This document shows positions 1-8,215 of a DNA stretch of 64,000 nt, piece by piece. Numbering within the stretch: position 1 is the first letter of the stretch; each line of letters opens with the position of its first letter. The notes under the pieces are model-generated. The model worked only from the letters and a program-made list of their open reading frames with translations. It was not told the DNA's origin and ran no database searches. Made by a program: the position numbers and the translations under genes. Location of the stretch: positions 1 to 64,000 of the forward strand of contig CAKZLI010000007.1 in assembly GCA_937125395.1 (NCBI GenBank), read 5' to 3'. The stretch comes from an uncultured Glaciecola sp. (GTDB taxonomy: Bacteria > Pseudomonadota > Gammaproteobacteria > Enterobacterales > Alteromonadaceae).

Positions 1-48
1 CATTTAAACAAATTTATTTGTAGAGCTTGACATTGAATGACAAGAAGT

Positions 49-83
49 AAAAGGCAAAAATATTTTTGCTGTTCAGAATATAA
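49..83 (+). repeat. dispersed repeat, copy A
   Basis: A 35-bp stretch matches positions 38440-38474 without gaps. The first 18 bases (AAAAGGCAAAAATATTTT) are identical and the copies meet again at TCAG(A/G)ATATAA. Each copy is an AT-rich non-coding leader, here upstream of the first gene. It may be a promoter-type element or the remnant of a mobile element; the sequence does not decide. Confidence 0.5.
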
Positions 84-156
84 CCAAACCTCAAATAGCC
101 TAACCAAACATTTCCAACCAAACTTTCCTTCATACACTCTAATGAAGGATTACCTC

Positions 157-771
157 ATGCGCTTAATCAATTACGCAGCCAATACATTAATACCACTCGC
201 CGATGCATTATTCTCTCGACCAGACATGAGCAATTTCTTATGTAAGAGTGAAGTTCTTAACGAACAGTATAAAGCTCTAGTCGGTGAAGACAAATATGCT
301 AAAGTGACGTGTCGTGTTATCTCTAATCTCTCTTGGGAATTGATGAAAGGTGGACTGGATAACGGTCGTGTTAGTATTAATGTGACCTTACCATCGGCTT
401 CTTACAATCATATCCGCGATGGTATAAAGAACAACTGGAATCTCAACAAATATCGCTTGTTTATGGACACTGTCCAGATGCGTCATGTTAAGTATATTGC
501 AAACAAGAACCGTGAACTTGGTATGGTTGCTTATAACCGTCCGCCTTTAGTATTAAACCCAGATGGAGATGGCAGTCGATACACTCTTTACTTCGTCAAA
601 CAATCTGATAATAATTACATGGTTGTTGGTTGCATTGCAACGTATCACAATAGTTTAACATCTTGGGCTGACAAAGCTGGTTTACGTAAATCAGCAATGA
701 ACTACAGCTCGCAACCTAGTACACATTATCTTGAAAACCCTGAAAACTTCGTTTGGGTTAAATCATTTTAA
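157..771 (+). CDS. Hypothetical protein, 204 aa
   Basis: I do not recognise this protein. The frame is open from position 37, but I chose the ATG at 157 because an AAGGAT ribosome site lies seven bases before it and the upstream codons cover the AT-rich repeat. The product (starting MRLINYAANT) is mixed alpha/beta with no signal peptide or membrane segment. It is followed after about 85 bp by a small basic protein on the same strand. Confidence 0.6.
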   Translation: MRLINYAANTLIPLADALFSRPDMSNFLCKSEVLNEQYKALVGEDKYAKVTCRVISNLSWELMKGGLDNGRVSINVTLPSASYNHIRDGIKNNWNLNKYRLFMDTVQMRHVKYIANKNRELGMVAYNRPPLVLNPDGDGSRYTLYFVKQSDNNYMVVGCIATYHNSLTSWADKAGLRKSAMNYSSQPSTHYLENPENFVWVKSF

Positions 772-855
772 TCATTGCTTCACTACAACAACTTAGTAAA
801 TAATTACCGTATTCTTAGCAATCATGCTAATCAACGTTCAGAAGGAACAATAATC

Positions 856-1080
856 ATGGCTACTCCTAATCACCCTACTCGTAAAACATCTGCTGGCTTT
901 AAGAAAGTACGTTCTGTTAAATCGCAACCTCGTTTCGGTACTGCTGATCGCGCTATTAAGTCTGAGACTGGTGCTGGTAAGATTCTTAAGTTCCTTTCAC
1001 GCGGTGCTCCAGTTCATTCGTCTGGTTTGGATAAACCGTTCGGTCCAATCAGCTGGTTACGCAATAAGTACTCGTTCTAA
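856..1080 (+). CDS. Small basic hypothetical protein, 74 aa
   Basis: The ATG at 856 follows a GAAGGAA ribosome site; an in-frame extension back to 775 lacks one. The product is rich in Lys, Arg, Ser and Gly (for example TRKTSAGFKKVRSVKSQPR) and has no recognisable domain. The charge suggests nucleic-acid or capsid contact, but that is inference only. It is the last gene before the ORF-free structured region. Confidence 0.6.
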   Translation: MATPNHPTRKTSAGFKKVRSVKSQPRFGTADRAIKSETGAGKILKFLSRGAPVHSSGLDKPFGPISWLRNKYSF

Positions 1081-1125
1081 AACACGTCCTAATTATTAAT
1101 TCAAGTTGGCCTATATAGTAGGCTG

Positions 1126-1670
1126 GCTTATTAAATCTCATTGTTTTCAGTGACATTTAATAAGCTGAGGGTTTTGTGACATAGTCTAAAAGGAATCCAC
1201 TAGTCATTACAAAAAGCGTGTGAGAAATTCAGAAGTAGCGAAAACTAAAGTATGGTAAGTCCTTCGGCACAGAAACAGTATATAGTGAACCTTGCCCAAA
1301 CACCACGTTGAGTTCTGAATGTTTTGACCTTTACCTCAGCTTTTCAACTTTAGGAGAGTCCGCGATTATCGTTCTTGTCGTGATGACATATACACCGATG
1401 AGGTATGCTACGCCTCGGACAAGTAGGCTCTCCGCCCTTTTATGTTTAATGTTCGCTGAATTGATATCAGCTATACAGTGCTAATGGAAATAGTGAATGT
1501 CTTCCGGTCTGTATTTTAATTATATAGATGACAGCGTATTCGGGAAGATTACCAGTATGAGTCATACTTGAATTCATGCGTTTATGTAAAGGCGTCGCGC
1601 ACATTTCTGGACAGTAAGTGATTTATTTCGTGAAACCTCTTTAGACGGTTCCGTGTTTCGGTAATAATGA
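1126..1670 (+). ncRNA. Candidate large structured RNA in a 632-bp ORF-free gap
   Basis: No plausible reading frame occupies 1081-1712 in a genome otherwise packed with genes. Complementary segments seen directly are: 1126-1136 with 1155-1165 (11 bp, continuing inward to a TTTT loop), 1177-1185 with 1199-1206, 1227-1234 with 1313-1320, 1162-1170 with 1334-1342 (9 bp), 1353-1358 with 1428-1433 enclosing 1374-1379 with 1418-1423, 1500-1505 with 1543-1548 enclosing 1509-1512 with 1531-1534, and a hairpin at 1554-1568. I see no tRNA, RNase P, tmRNA or group I core signature. It could be an independent phage RNA or a long leader of the gene at 1713; strand and ends are inferred. Confidence 0.5.
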
Positions 1671-1689
1671 TTTTATTATCAAGTAACAC
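1665..1689 (+). promoter_or_regulatory. 25-bp upstream element, copy 1
   Basis: TAATGATTTTATTATCAAGT plus AACAC recurs with two C/T differences at 45901-45925. Both copies lie about 15-25 bp before an ATG, at 1713 and 45942. The TAATGA core resembles the -10 end of other promoter candidates here, so this may be a promoter start region or a shared leader. Confidence 0.4.
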
Positions 1690-1712
1690 ACCAACTAATT
1701 ATCGAGGTTCAC

Positions 1713-2222
1713 ATGAAAAAGTCAATTATCGCTCTTGCTCTAACGCTAGCTGCAACATCAGTCTCTGCAATCGAATTAGACATTGCAAACTTCGGTAACG
1801 TTGAAAAGGCTGACACTAGCGTTATAATTGGTTATGGCTCTTTACACTTCGATTCATGGTCGCATGAACATCTAAATGAAGTTAACCCTTCAATTGGTCT
1901 TGAAATGTGGGATATCTCGGTAGTATATGTAAGCAAGAATTCTTGGGAAGACACTAGCTTCTACATCACATATTCACCTGAGATTTTCGAATCTAAGTAC
2001 TTGGACATCAGCTTAGACATGGGGATTGCTACTGGTTATCACCAAGATGCAACAATCGTATCTAACGGAGTAGAATACTACCATGACAATGAGTTCCTTA
2101 ACTCTGCTGGTATCATTCCTTTAGTTGGTGTTACGGCTAAAGCAAAAATTACCGAGTATTTCTCTGCTAATCTAACGATTACTCCAGCAGTAGCGATGTT
2201 CAGTACAAGCTTCAACTTCTAG
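1713..2222 (+). CDS. Predicted secreted outer-membrane beta-barrel-like protein
   Basis: The 169-aa product starts with a clear Sec signal peptide: MKKS, a hydrophobic stretch IIALALTLAATS, and a cleavage site after VSA near residue 19. The mature part of about 150 residues alternates polar and hydrophobic residues like beta strands. It ends in FSTSFNF, with the C-terminal phenylalanine used as an assembly signal by outer-membrane barrels. Known small barrels such as OmpX have similar length. An envelope role, for instance excluding other phages, is inference. A ribosome site (GAGG) precedes the ATG. Confidence 0.55.
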   Translation: MKKSIIALALTLAATSVSAIELDIANFGNVEKADTSVIIGYGSLHFDSWSHEHLNEVNPSIGLEMWDISVVYVSKNSWEDTSFYITYSPEIFESKYLDISLDMGIATGYHQDATIVSNGVEYYHDNEFLNSAGIIPLVGVTAKAKITEYFSANLTITPAVAMFSTSFNF

Positions 2223-2232
2223 GTACTACGTT

Positions 2233-2799
2233 ATGTCGAAGTTAGTGTATGGTGTGGGTATTAACGACGCTGGGTATGTTACGCAAAGAGGTTCGTGGAA
2301 GTGCTCATATTACCAGAAATGACAAAATATGCTCAAGCGATGTTATTCGAGTAGAACCCAAGCTAAGTATCCAAGCTATAAAGGTTGCACAGTCTGTACT
2401 GAATGGTTAACATTCAGCAACTTTAAGAAATGGTTAACTGAATGTTCGGACTTATCCCTACAGCTTGATAAAGATTTATTGGTCGAGGGTAATAAAGTTT
2501 ATTCACCTGAAACGTGTGTCATGATAAGTGGCGTTATAAATAATTTTATATCACTACCTAGAATCCTAGATGACTTACCTTTGGGTGTGCATGTCGGAAA
2601 GGGTGGTAAATACAAATCGAGCTGCTCCAATCCGTTTACCAGAAAGGTAATCCATCTTGGAACTTTCTGTAGTCCTGATGAGGCTCATGAGGCTTGGAGA
2701 GCACAGAAACATATATTTGCGGTTCAGTTAGCTGAAACAGTAAATGATATCAGAGTGTCGGACTCATTGAAGAGTAGATACTTGAAAAATGTAATCTAA
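2233..2799 (+). pseudogene. HNH/AP2 homing endonuclease, broken by in-frame TGA
   Basis: From the ATG at 2233 the frame reads MSKLVYGVGINDAGY, the family's N-terminus, then hits TGA at 2320-2322. The same frame continues with QNMLKRCYS and all later family motifs (VC.EW..FSNF..W, LDKD, NK.YSPE.C, PLGV, LG.F..PDEAHEAW) to 2799. Intact relatives have Trp (YYIRWQNML) at the stop, so one G-to-A change explains it. A shortened protein could restart at the ATG at 2329 (156 aa). It sits just after the barrel gene. Confidence 0.75.
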
Positions 2800-2862
2800 C
2801 TTGGTTACAAGCAATCATGCTAAAATTACTTAATCTTACAAACAATCACGGGAAACAACAAA

Positions 2863-3141
2863 ATGAAGAAATCTGCATTATTATCAGCGGTAGCACAAGA
2901 ATCTGGTCTAACTAAAGCTCAGGTTGAAAGTGTATTAGCCGCAACAGCTACTCAAGTGGAAGCCGTTATCAAATCAGGCGAAGATTCAGTAACAGTTCTT
3001 GGTATTAAAATTGGTTCTCGCCAAGTTGCAGAACGTTCTTACCCGAACCTTAAAGATCCTTCAGCTGCGCCAACTGTTAAGTCAGCTCATACAGCGGCGA
3101 CATTCAAAGCTGGTAAGGCATTGAAAGAAGCTGTGGCTTAA
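2863..3141 (+). CDS. HU-like DNA-binding protein
   Basis: The 92-aa product matches the HU/IHF fold in length and order: an N-terminal helical half (LLSAVAQESGLTKAQVESVL) then a sheet segment beginning VTVLGIKIGS. The DNA-binding arm is divergent: the usual RNP motif is replaced around residues 56-66 by a segment with YPNLKDP. Bacterial HU bends and compacts DNA; a role in phage chromosome architecture is inferred. A GGGAA ribosome site precedes the ATG and a strong terminator follows. Confidence 0.8.
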   Translation: MKKSALLSAVAQESGLTKAQVESVLAATATQVEAVIKSGEDSVTVLGIKIGSRQVAERSYPNLKDPSAAPTVKSAHTAATFKAGKALKEAVA

Positions 3142-3159
3142 CATAATTCTGGTCTAGTC

Positions 3160-3189
3160 AAAAGAGCTATCCTTCGGGGTAGCTCTTTT
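3160..3189 (+). terminator. Rho-independent terminator after hu
   Basis: A 13-bp stem (AAAAGAGCTA with TAGCTCTTTT, extended to a C-TTCG-G loop) ends in a T run. The T run passes directly into TTGATTGATTC, the start of a promoter-like module seen after several other terminators here. Confidence 0.85.
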
Positions 3190-3263
3190 GATTGATTCTT
3201 GTTTAGTGATATGTGATATACGATAGTTGGCATAATTATCATAGAAAATGAAGGAGTAAGAAA

Positions 3264-3851
3264 GTGGTCAGACCAAGAAGACTTATATATGGTGTTGGTA
3301 TTAATGACGCTGATTATCCCACTCAGAGAAAGAATCCTTACTGGAAATGCCCGTACCGACAGAGATGGAAGTGTATGCTCGAGCGCTGTTATTCAACAAA
3401 ATTTCATCTCAATCGCCCAACATATATCGGATGTGGTGTTTGTGAAGATTGGAAGACATTTAGTAATTTCAGAAAGTGGTTGATATCTCAAGAAGAGCTT
3501 CACGGTTCGTTGGATGGATTACATTTAGATAAAGATATCATCGACCCAGATAACAAAATATACTCTCCCGATAAATGTGCTTTTGTAAGTGGTGTGGTCA
3601 ACACATTCGTGACTGATAGAGGTGACGACAGAGGTGAGTATCCTTTGGGGGTTTGCCTAAGACCCAGCGGTAGATATCAGTCTCAATGCGGGAATCCTTT
3701 TATTGGTGAACAAATCACACTTGGAACATTCAACACACCTGAAGAAGCGCATGAAGCTTGGAGAAATTGCAAACATGGATTTGCATGTCAGTTGGCTGAT
3801 ATTGTTAAGGACGTCAGAGTGGCCGAAGCGTTAAGATTAAGGTATAGATGA
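3264..3851 (+). CDS. HNH/AP2 family homing endonuclease, intact
   Basis: The 195-aa protein starts at GTG 3264 behind AAGGAG. It carries the full family pattern: GVGINDADY at the N-terminus, W..ML.RCYS, GC.VCEDW..FSNFRKW, then LDKDIIDPDNKIYSPDKC, the variant HNH-type centre. An AP2-like DNA-binding region follows (PLGV..R.SGRYQSQC, LGTFNTPEEAHEAW). Such freestanding enzymes nick or cut a nearby target to spread their own gene. It has its own terminator-promoter module upstream and lies before the sigma factor. Confidence 0.75.
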   Translation: MVRPRRLIYGVGINDADYPTQRKNPYWKCPYRQRWKCMLERCYSTKFHLNRPTYIGCGVCEDWKTFSNFRKWLISQEELHGSLDGLHLDKDIIDPDNKIYSPDKCAFVSGVVNTFVTDRGDDRGEYPLGVCLRPSGRYQSQCGNPFIGEQITLGTFNTPEEAHEAWRNCKHGFACQLADIVKDVRVAEALRLRYR

Positions 3852-3919
3852 CGGCTCTTTTAATTTAATAAGAATTAGTGTAAAATGAATATAAGTTAAT
3901 CCAATTACAGGAAATTATC

Positions 3920-5086
3920 ATGTCAAAATCTGTCCGTGTGATTAAAACCGCAACATTCAGAAACGGTGGCGCCAAAAGCAAGGCTATCTCAACACTATTC
4001 GGCGATCAGATCAATAAAATGATTGACAAAGCTCCTGATCATCTATTGGATGAAGAGTTTAACGCTAAATTAGCTGAAATGCGTAATGGTTGTAAAAAGG
4101 CCGAACGCTTCCTAGTACATTCTAACTATCTATTGGTGGCTCAACGTGTTGCTGCTGGTCTGAAGTTCGTTACCGACAAAACAGTTACGCCAGATGACCG
4201 CTTCCAGTTCGGTTGTATCGGTCTATTAAAAGCGTTGAAGGAATTCGATCCGGAGTTGGGTTATCGCTTTAGTACATATGCTGTATGGTGGATTGACCAA
4301 CAATTAGGACGTGGTGTCGTAGACACAACTTCACTGAGAACATTCCGTCTACCAGTTCATGTTCAAAGTCAGATCAGTCGTATTGTTAAATTCGAGCGTG
4401 AGAACAACGTTAACGTAAATAGCGAAGATGCTGTGAAGAAGCTAAACGCTTGGATTGCAGCTAATTATGAAACTCCAGTAACATATACATTCGAAGAAGT
4501 AATGCGTCTTAAACAGGCTGGTGGAGCGCTAAATGTGACTGATCAGTTGTTGGTGGGAAGTGAAGGCGAAGGTGAAGCAACAACTATTTATGATGTTCGA
4601 CCTAGCTACGACCTTAACTATCATTCACCTGAAAAGACGAAGCAGCAGCAAGCCGACGCTGATAAGATGATGATAGCTGCTGGTTTAACTAAACGCGAGC
4701 AAATGGTCATGACCTTACGTTTTGCCCGAGAGCTGACATTGGAAGAAGTTGGAGCTCAGTATGGTGTGACGCGCGAACGTATTCGTCAGGTACAGAATAT
4801 TGCATTGAAGAAGCTAGAGACTTACCGCAATAAACCTGTAGAGAAAATCGTGGTGGTTGATGACAAGGTTGTATCTAACCGTCCGATGTTGGAGCGTTTA
4901 CTGGAGGATATCAACAACACACCTAAAAAGAAATTCCAGAACCTTGATATTTGCATTCGTCGTAAATATATAGAAGAAATTCTTGATTATCAAGATGAAA
5001 CCGGAATCAAAACAAGCAAGTTAGGTAAACTTACTGGGATTACACCTCAAACGATATCCAACTGGCGTCGTGCAAGTAACCGCTAA
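3920..5086 (+). CDS. Sigma-70 family factor with extra C-terminal HTH
   Basis: The 388-aa protein contains region 2 (GLLKALKEFDPELGYRFSTYAVWWIDQQLGR continues into the RLP.HV segment) and region 4 from about residue 256 (LTKREQ.V..LRFA) with the helix-turn-helix GVTRERIRQVQ near 282-292. It is therefore a nearly full primary-type sigma factor, not the reduced T4 late factor, which is encoded separately at 53114. About 85 residues beyond region 4 end in a second helix-turn-helix-like segment (TSKLGKLTGITPQTISNWRR). It probably redirects host RNA polymerase to phage promoters. ATG follows AGGAAATT. Confidence 0.85.
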   Translation: MSKSVRVIKTATFRNGGAKSKAISTLFGDQINKMIDKAPDHLLDEEFNAKLAEMRNGCKKAERFLVHSNYLLVAQRVAAGLKFVTDKTVTPDDRFQFGCIGLLKALKEFDPELGYRFSTYAVWWIDQQLGRGVVDTTSLRTFRLPVHVQSQISRIVKFERENNVNVNSEDAVKKLNAWIAANYETPVTYTFEEVMRLKQAGGALNVTDQLLVGSEGEGEATTIYDVRPSYDLNYHSPEKTKQQQADADKMMIAAGLTKREQMVMTLRFARELTLEEVGAQYGVTRERIRQVQNIALKKLETYRNKPVEKIVVVDDKVVSNRPMLERLLEDINNTPKKKFQNLDICIRRKYIEEILDYQDETGIKTSKLGKLTGITPQTISNWRRASNR

Positions 5087-5093
5087 TCACAAG

Positions 5094-5124
5094 AAGACCC
5101 CAAGGCCGAAGCTTTGGGGTCTTT
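5094..5124. terminator. Bidirectional terminator
   Basis: AAGACCCCAA pairs with TTGGGGTCTT. It has an A-rich left side and a T-rich right side, and sits between the convergent sigma factor (+) and holin (-) genes. Confidence 0.85.
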
Positions 5125-5126
5125 GA

Positions 5127-5573
5127 TTATTTAGATGATTCTCTTAGCTTATCTCTGCGTCCGGCCATCTTGGTCGCAATACCTTCGAATGCACCTCCGC
5201 CGAAGTAGAAAGCTATAGACCATAGATACGGTTCACCGAATAAAGCTATCGCCTGTGTCATGATCCATTCACTGTCATCTACCCACCAAGAGTGAGTTAC
5301 TATAGCTCCATTAGCCATTTCAACCCATTCAGGAGTCATTGTCATGTTACCTATAACACGTAACCCAATGGAAAGTATAAGAGATAATGATAGCATACTG
5401 AACATACCTAGAGACAACAGACGTTGTGCTATCTTAAACGGCTCATACAAGGCTAACGCTCGCATCCAGTTATCTGAACGCTCTTCATCGGTAAAGAACG
5501 CTTTGTCTATACCGCTAGAGACATGGTTGATGGCATTGTCCATACTGAACAATCCTTTAATCGCACTCCACAT
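5127..5573 (-). CDS. Three-TM holin
   Basis: The 148-aa protein fits the 3TM holin family. It has an N-terminal amphipathic part (IDKAFFTDEERSDNW), the conserved LYEPFKIAQRLLSLG, two hydrophobic stretches from about 50-75 and 110-130, and FYFGGGAFEG before a basic tail. Holins permeabilise the inner membrane so the endolysin can reach peptidoglycan. The amidase lies far away at 58120. It is a lone minus-strand gene between plus-strand blocks. Confidence 0.7.
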   Translation of the reverse strand: MWSAIKGLFSMDNAINHVSSGIDKAFFTDEERSDNWMRALALYEPFKIAQRLLSLGMFSMLSLSLILSIGLRVIGNMTMTPEWVEMANGAIVTHSWWVDDSEWIMTQAIALFGEPYLWSIAFYFGGGAFEGIATKMAGRRDKLRESSK

Positions 5574-5631
5574 AATTACCTCACAGAATGATATTGTGTT
5601 AAAATAACCCTGATTTATATAAGGAGACGAA

Positions 5632-7440
5632 ATGCCAGTTTACTACACTAACGTCACACGACAGGGTAAAGATATACTTTGTCGTATCACCGATGAGAAC
5701 GGTGGTCGACGTAACGTAAAACATACGTTTAAACCTGAACTATACTTAGCCGGAAATACCGACAAGCCAGCAGCATACGGTCTGCATAATGAGCCTCTTG
5801 TGCCTAAGACGTTCGATAATATGTATGAAGCTGATAAGTGGTTTGACTCAAATCGTGACGTCCCTGGACTTAAGATTTACGGTCAGAATAATTGGCCTTA
5901 CCAGTTTATTGCTCACTCATTCCGTGACAAGATCAAACATAACTCCAAACATATCCGTTGTGCTAACATCGATATAGAGGTGTTATCTGGTTATCGAGCT
6001 GAAGACGGAACATTAACTAACGGACCGTTCCCAGAACCTGTTATCGAGGATGATACGTTCAAGTCTATTGCGGATGCAAAGGATTATCATAAACGTGCTC
6101 AGGATTTCTATAAGTGGTTCTTGGCTGAGTTCCCTAAAACTCGCATTGACCCACTAATCGACCTCAATGCTGCGTTTCCTATCCCGTTAATACAGGCTCA
6201 GAATAAAACTACCAACGAGTATGTTATATTCGCAATGCCCGAGCAAGCTAAACGCGGTAAGTTCAATTACGCAGATTATGTGGATGATGAGCATATCGGT
6301 GAGCTTGACCTTACTTATCATGAATATGAATCAGAACAGGAATTACTAGCCGCGTTTATCGGTTGGTGGTCTGAAATTGGTTTTGATGCATGGACAGGCT
6401 GGAACATTGAGGGGTTTGATGCTCCTTACCTTGTAGAGCGTGTTCGTAAGATTCTTGGACCTGATTGGGTTGATGCGTTATCGCCGTGGAGAAAAGTCAA
6501 GAAGCGTGGCGTGAAAACCGCGTGGGGTAAGAAAACTACCTTTGATTTTGTTGGTTGTGAGATGCTTGATTACATGCAACTCTACGACAAACATACATAT
6601 GTCACTCGTGAAAAGATGAGCCTCGATCATATTGCCTTTTGTGAATTAGGTGAGCGTAAACTGGACTATAAAGAAGCTAAGTCGTTGAACATGCTGTTCT
6701 TTATGGATTGGGAGAAATACGTTCGATATGGTATTAAGGATGTTAAATTAGTATCCCGACTTGAAGATAAACTTCGATTGCTGGAGCTGACTTATACACT
6801 TGCTTATCTGACGAAATCCAACTACCGCGATACACTCGGTACGGTGGCTCCGTGGAATGCAATGACCTATAACTTCCTACTCAGTAAGGGTATGAGACCT
6901 CACATCCGTCGTGTTGTTGATGAAGTCCCAGGATTCCCAGGAGGTTATGTAAAAGAGGTTATCCCAGGATATTATGAATGGGTAATGTCTTGTGACCTTA
7001 ACTCACTGTATCCCCATATCATCATGCAAGGCAACATGGGTCCAGAAACAATTATTGATGGCGATAAACGTCGTGCGATAATCACCGATCTCTGTGCTGA
7101 AATTGAAGTGATGATACCTAAATATCGAGCTCAGCCAGCTAAGATGAAAGCACTTCAGAACATCTTACATATGGTAAGCATTGATGGTAATACTGGTCTG
7201 GTCGATATTGTAGACGACTGTGTTACTATGGGTAAAGTTCAATTCGAAACCCTGAAGAAATACAATTGTGTTATGGCACCGAACATCCAGTTCTATGATC
7301 GTAGCCGTATGTCTGTATTCTCTGATATCATGCGTGGTATTTATGCAGGTCGTAAGGGTGAGAAGAAACTCATGCTTGAAGCTGAACAGCGTAAGGTATG
7401 GATTAAGGAAGAAATAAAAAGAAGAAAGAAACTTGCTTAA
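5632..7440 (+). CDS. 43: DNA polymerase family B, N-terminal part (gp43A)
   Basis: The 602-aa product carries the 3'-5' exonuclease motifs (D114 and E116 in NIDIEV, D263 in GWNIEGFDAPYL, D370 in YGIKDVKL) and polymerase motif A at D455 (DLNSLYPHII), all very like T4 gp43. It stops after KRRKKLA, where homologues continue, because an endonuclease gene is inserted. The rest, with motifs B and C, is encoded by 8202-9699. T4-like Aeromonas phages are known to have a working two-part gp43, so the halves probably assemble. ATG follows AGGAGACGA. Confidence 0.93.
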   Translation: MPVYYTNVTRQGKDILCRITDENGGRRNVKHTFKPELYLAGNTDKPAAYGLHNEPLVPKTFDNMYEADKWFDSNRDVPGLKIYGQNNWPYQFIAHSFRDKIKHNSKHIRCANIDIEVLSGYRAEDGTLTNGPFPEPVIEDDTFKSIADAKDYHKRAQDFYKWFLAEFPKTRIDPLIDLNAAFPIPLIQAQNKTTNEYVIFAMPEQAKRGKFNYADYVDDEHIGELDLTYHEYESEQELLAAFIGWWSEIGFDAWTGWNIEGFDAPYLVERVRKILGPDWVDALSPWRKVKKRGVKTAWGKKTTFDFVGCEMLDYMQLYDKHTYVTREKMSLDHIAFCELGERKLDYKEAKSLNMLFFMDWEKYVRYGIKDVKLVSRLEDKLRLLELTYTLAYLTKSNYRDTLGTVAPWNAMTYNFLLSKGMRPHIRRVVDEVPGFPGGYVKEVIPGYYEWVMSCDLNSLYPHIIMQGNMGPETIIDGDKRRAIITDLCAEIEVMIPKYRAQPAKMKALQNILHMVSIDGNTGLVDIVDDCVTMGKVQFETLKKYNCVMAPNIQFYDRSRMSVFSDIMRGIYAGRKGEKKLMLEAEQRKVWIKEEIKRRKKLA

Positions 7441-8204
7441 AACCGGATACCGAGCAATAATTTATTCGAGGTGAATTATGAATTATAAATCTATATACGA
7501 TAATATTATTGCTCATGCTATATCGAATGTAATTGAAGGGTATGGTGAGATACATCATATCATTCCAAAGTGTATGGGTGGTAGTGACATTCCAGAAAAT
7601 CTGGTGAAGTTATCCGCGAGACAGCATTACATTGCCCATATACTTCTTACTAAGATATATCCGAATAACAACAAACTGACATATGCAGCCAACATGATGA
7701 CCAACCTAACCAATTCCAGAGGATATGAGTCTGTTAAAAGGTCTTTTTCTGAGAATCATCCAAACAAAAATCCAGAATTCAGACGATATATTAGCGAGTT
7801 GATGACTGATAGGGTGGTGGTTGCGTCAACATGTAAGAAACTATCTGAGCGTGACATGTACTGGTGTACTGGTGTACCTAGTGGTATGTCAGGTAAGAAG
7901 CATACCACAGAGACCAAAAAACTTCTATCTGAATTAGGGTCGGGCGTCAATAACCATTTCTTTGGTAAGAAGCATACTGAAGATGCATTGGGTAAGATGC
8001 GAGGGTCTGGTCAATCCAAGAATTGGGTGATTACATCTCCCGATGGGATAGTTTATGTGATTAAAGGTGGATTGAAAAGGTTTTGTGTGGAACATGACCT
8101 TCAACCTGATGTCTTTAAGAAGAAAGTTGGAAAGGGTAAAATACCTAAAGCTAGAAATGGATGTAATCAACAGAGAATTAACTCACAGGGGTGGGAAATA
8201 AATG
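7432..8204 (+). mobile_element. Endonuclease insertion splitting the polymerase gene
   Basis: The uninterrupted polymerase would read KRRKK then ESEYKDWL. The sequence between these points is just the HNH gene plus about 40 bp, with too little other sequence for an intron core. The insert gives the upstream half a new stop (TAA at 7438-7440) and the downstream half a start (ATG 8202) inside the endonuclease's last codons. Edges are estimated from protein continuity. Confidence 0.65.
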
Positions 8205-8215
8205 AAGGAAAGTGA
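7478..8215 (+). CDS. HNH endonuclease with NUMOD3 repeats
   Basis: The 245-aa protein has an N-terminal HNH core (EIHHIIPKCMGGSD, then NLVKLSARQHYIAH). Two NUMOD3-type DNA-contact repeats follow (SGKKHTTETKKLLSE and FGKKHTEDALGKM), then a C-terminal helix-turn-helix-like region (GGLKRFCVEHDL). It is a homing endonuclease of a family different from the HNH/AP2 copies elsewhere in the window. It lies between the polymerase halves; its last codons overlap the start of the second half. ATG 7478 follows GAGG. Confidence 0.85.
   Translation: MNYKSIYDNIIAHAISNVIEGYGEIHHIIPKCMGGSDIPENLVKLSARQHYIAHILLTKIYPNNNKLTYAANMMTNLTNSRGYESVKRSFSENHPNKNPEFRRYISELMTDRVVVASTCKKLSERDMYWCTGVPSGMSGKKHTTETKKLLSELGSGVNNHFFGKKHTEDALGKMRGSGQSKNWVITSPDGIVYVIKGGLKRFCVEHDLQPDVFKKKVGKGKIPKARNGCNQQRINSQGWEINEGK

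Noticed and set aside
1081..1712. tRNA gene in the ORF-free region
   Set aside because: No cloverleaf with a GGTTCGAATCC-type T arm or CCA-proximal acceptor stem was found here or in other gaps.
2320..2322. TGA as a recoded tryptophan codon
   Set aside because: TGA serves as an ordinary stop for several intact genes (3849-3851, 8213-8215, 52492-52494, 63587-63589), and the TGA at 63634 does not sit at a Trp position.
7432..8204. Intein or intron interpretation of the first polymerase break
   Set aside because: The HNH gene has its own start and stop, no protein-splicing blocks flank it, and only about 40 bp remain for an intron core.
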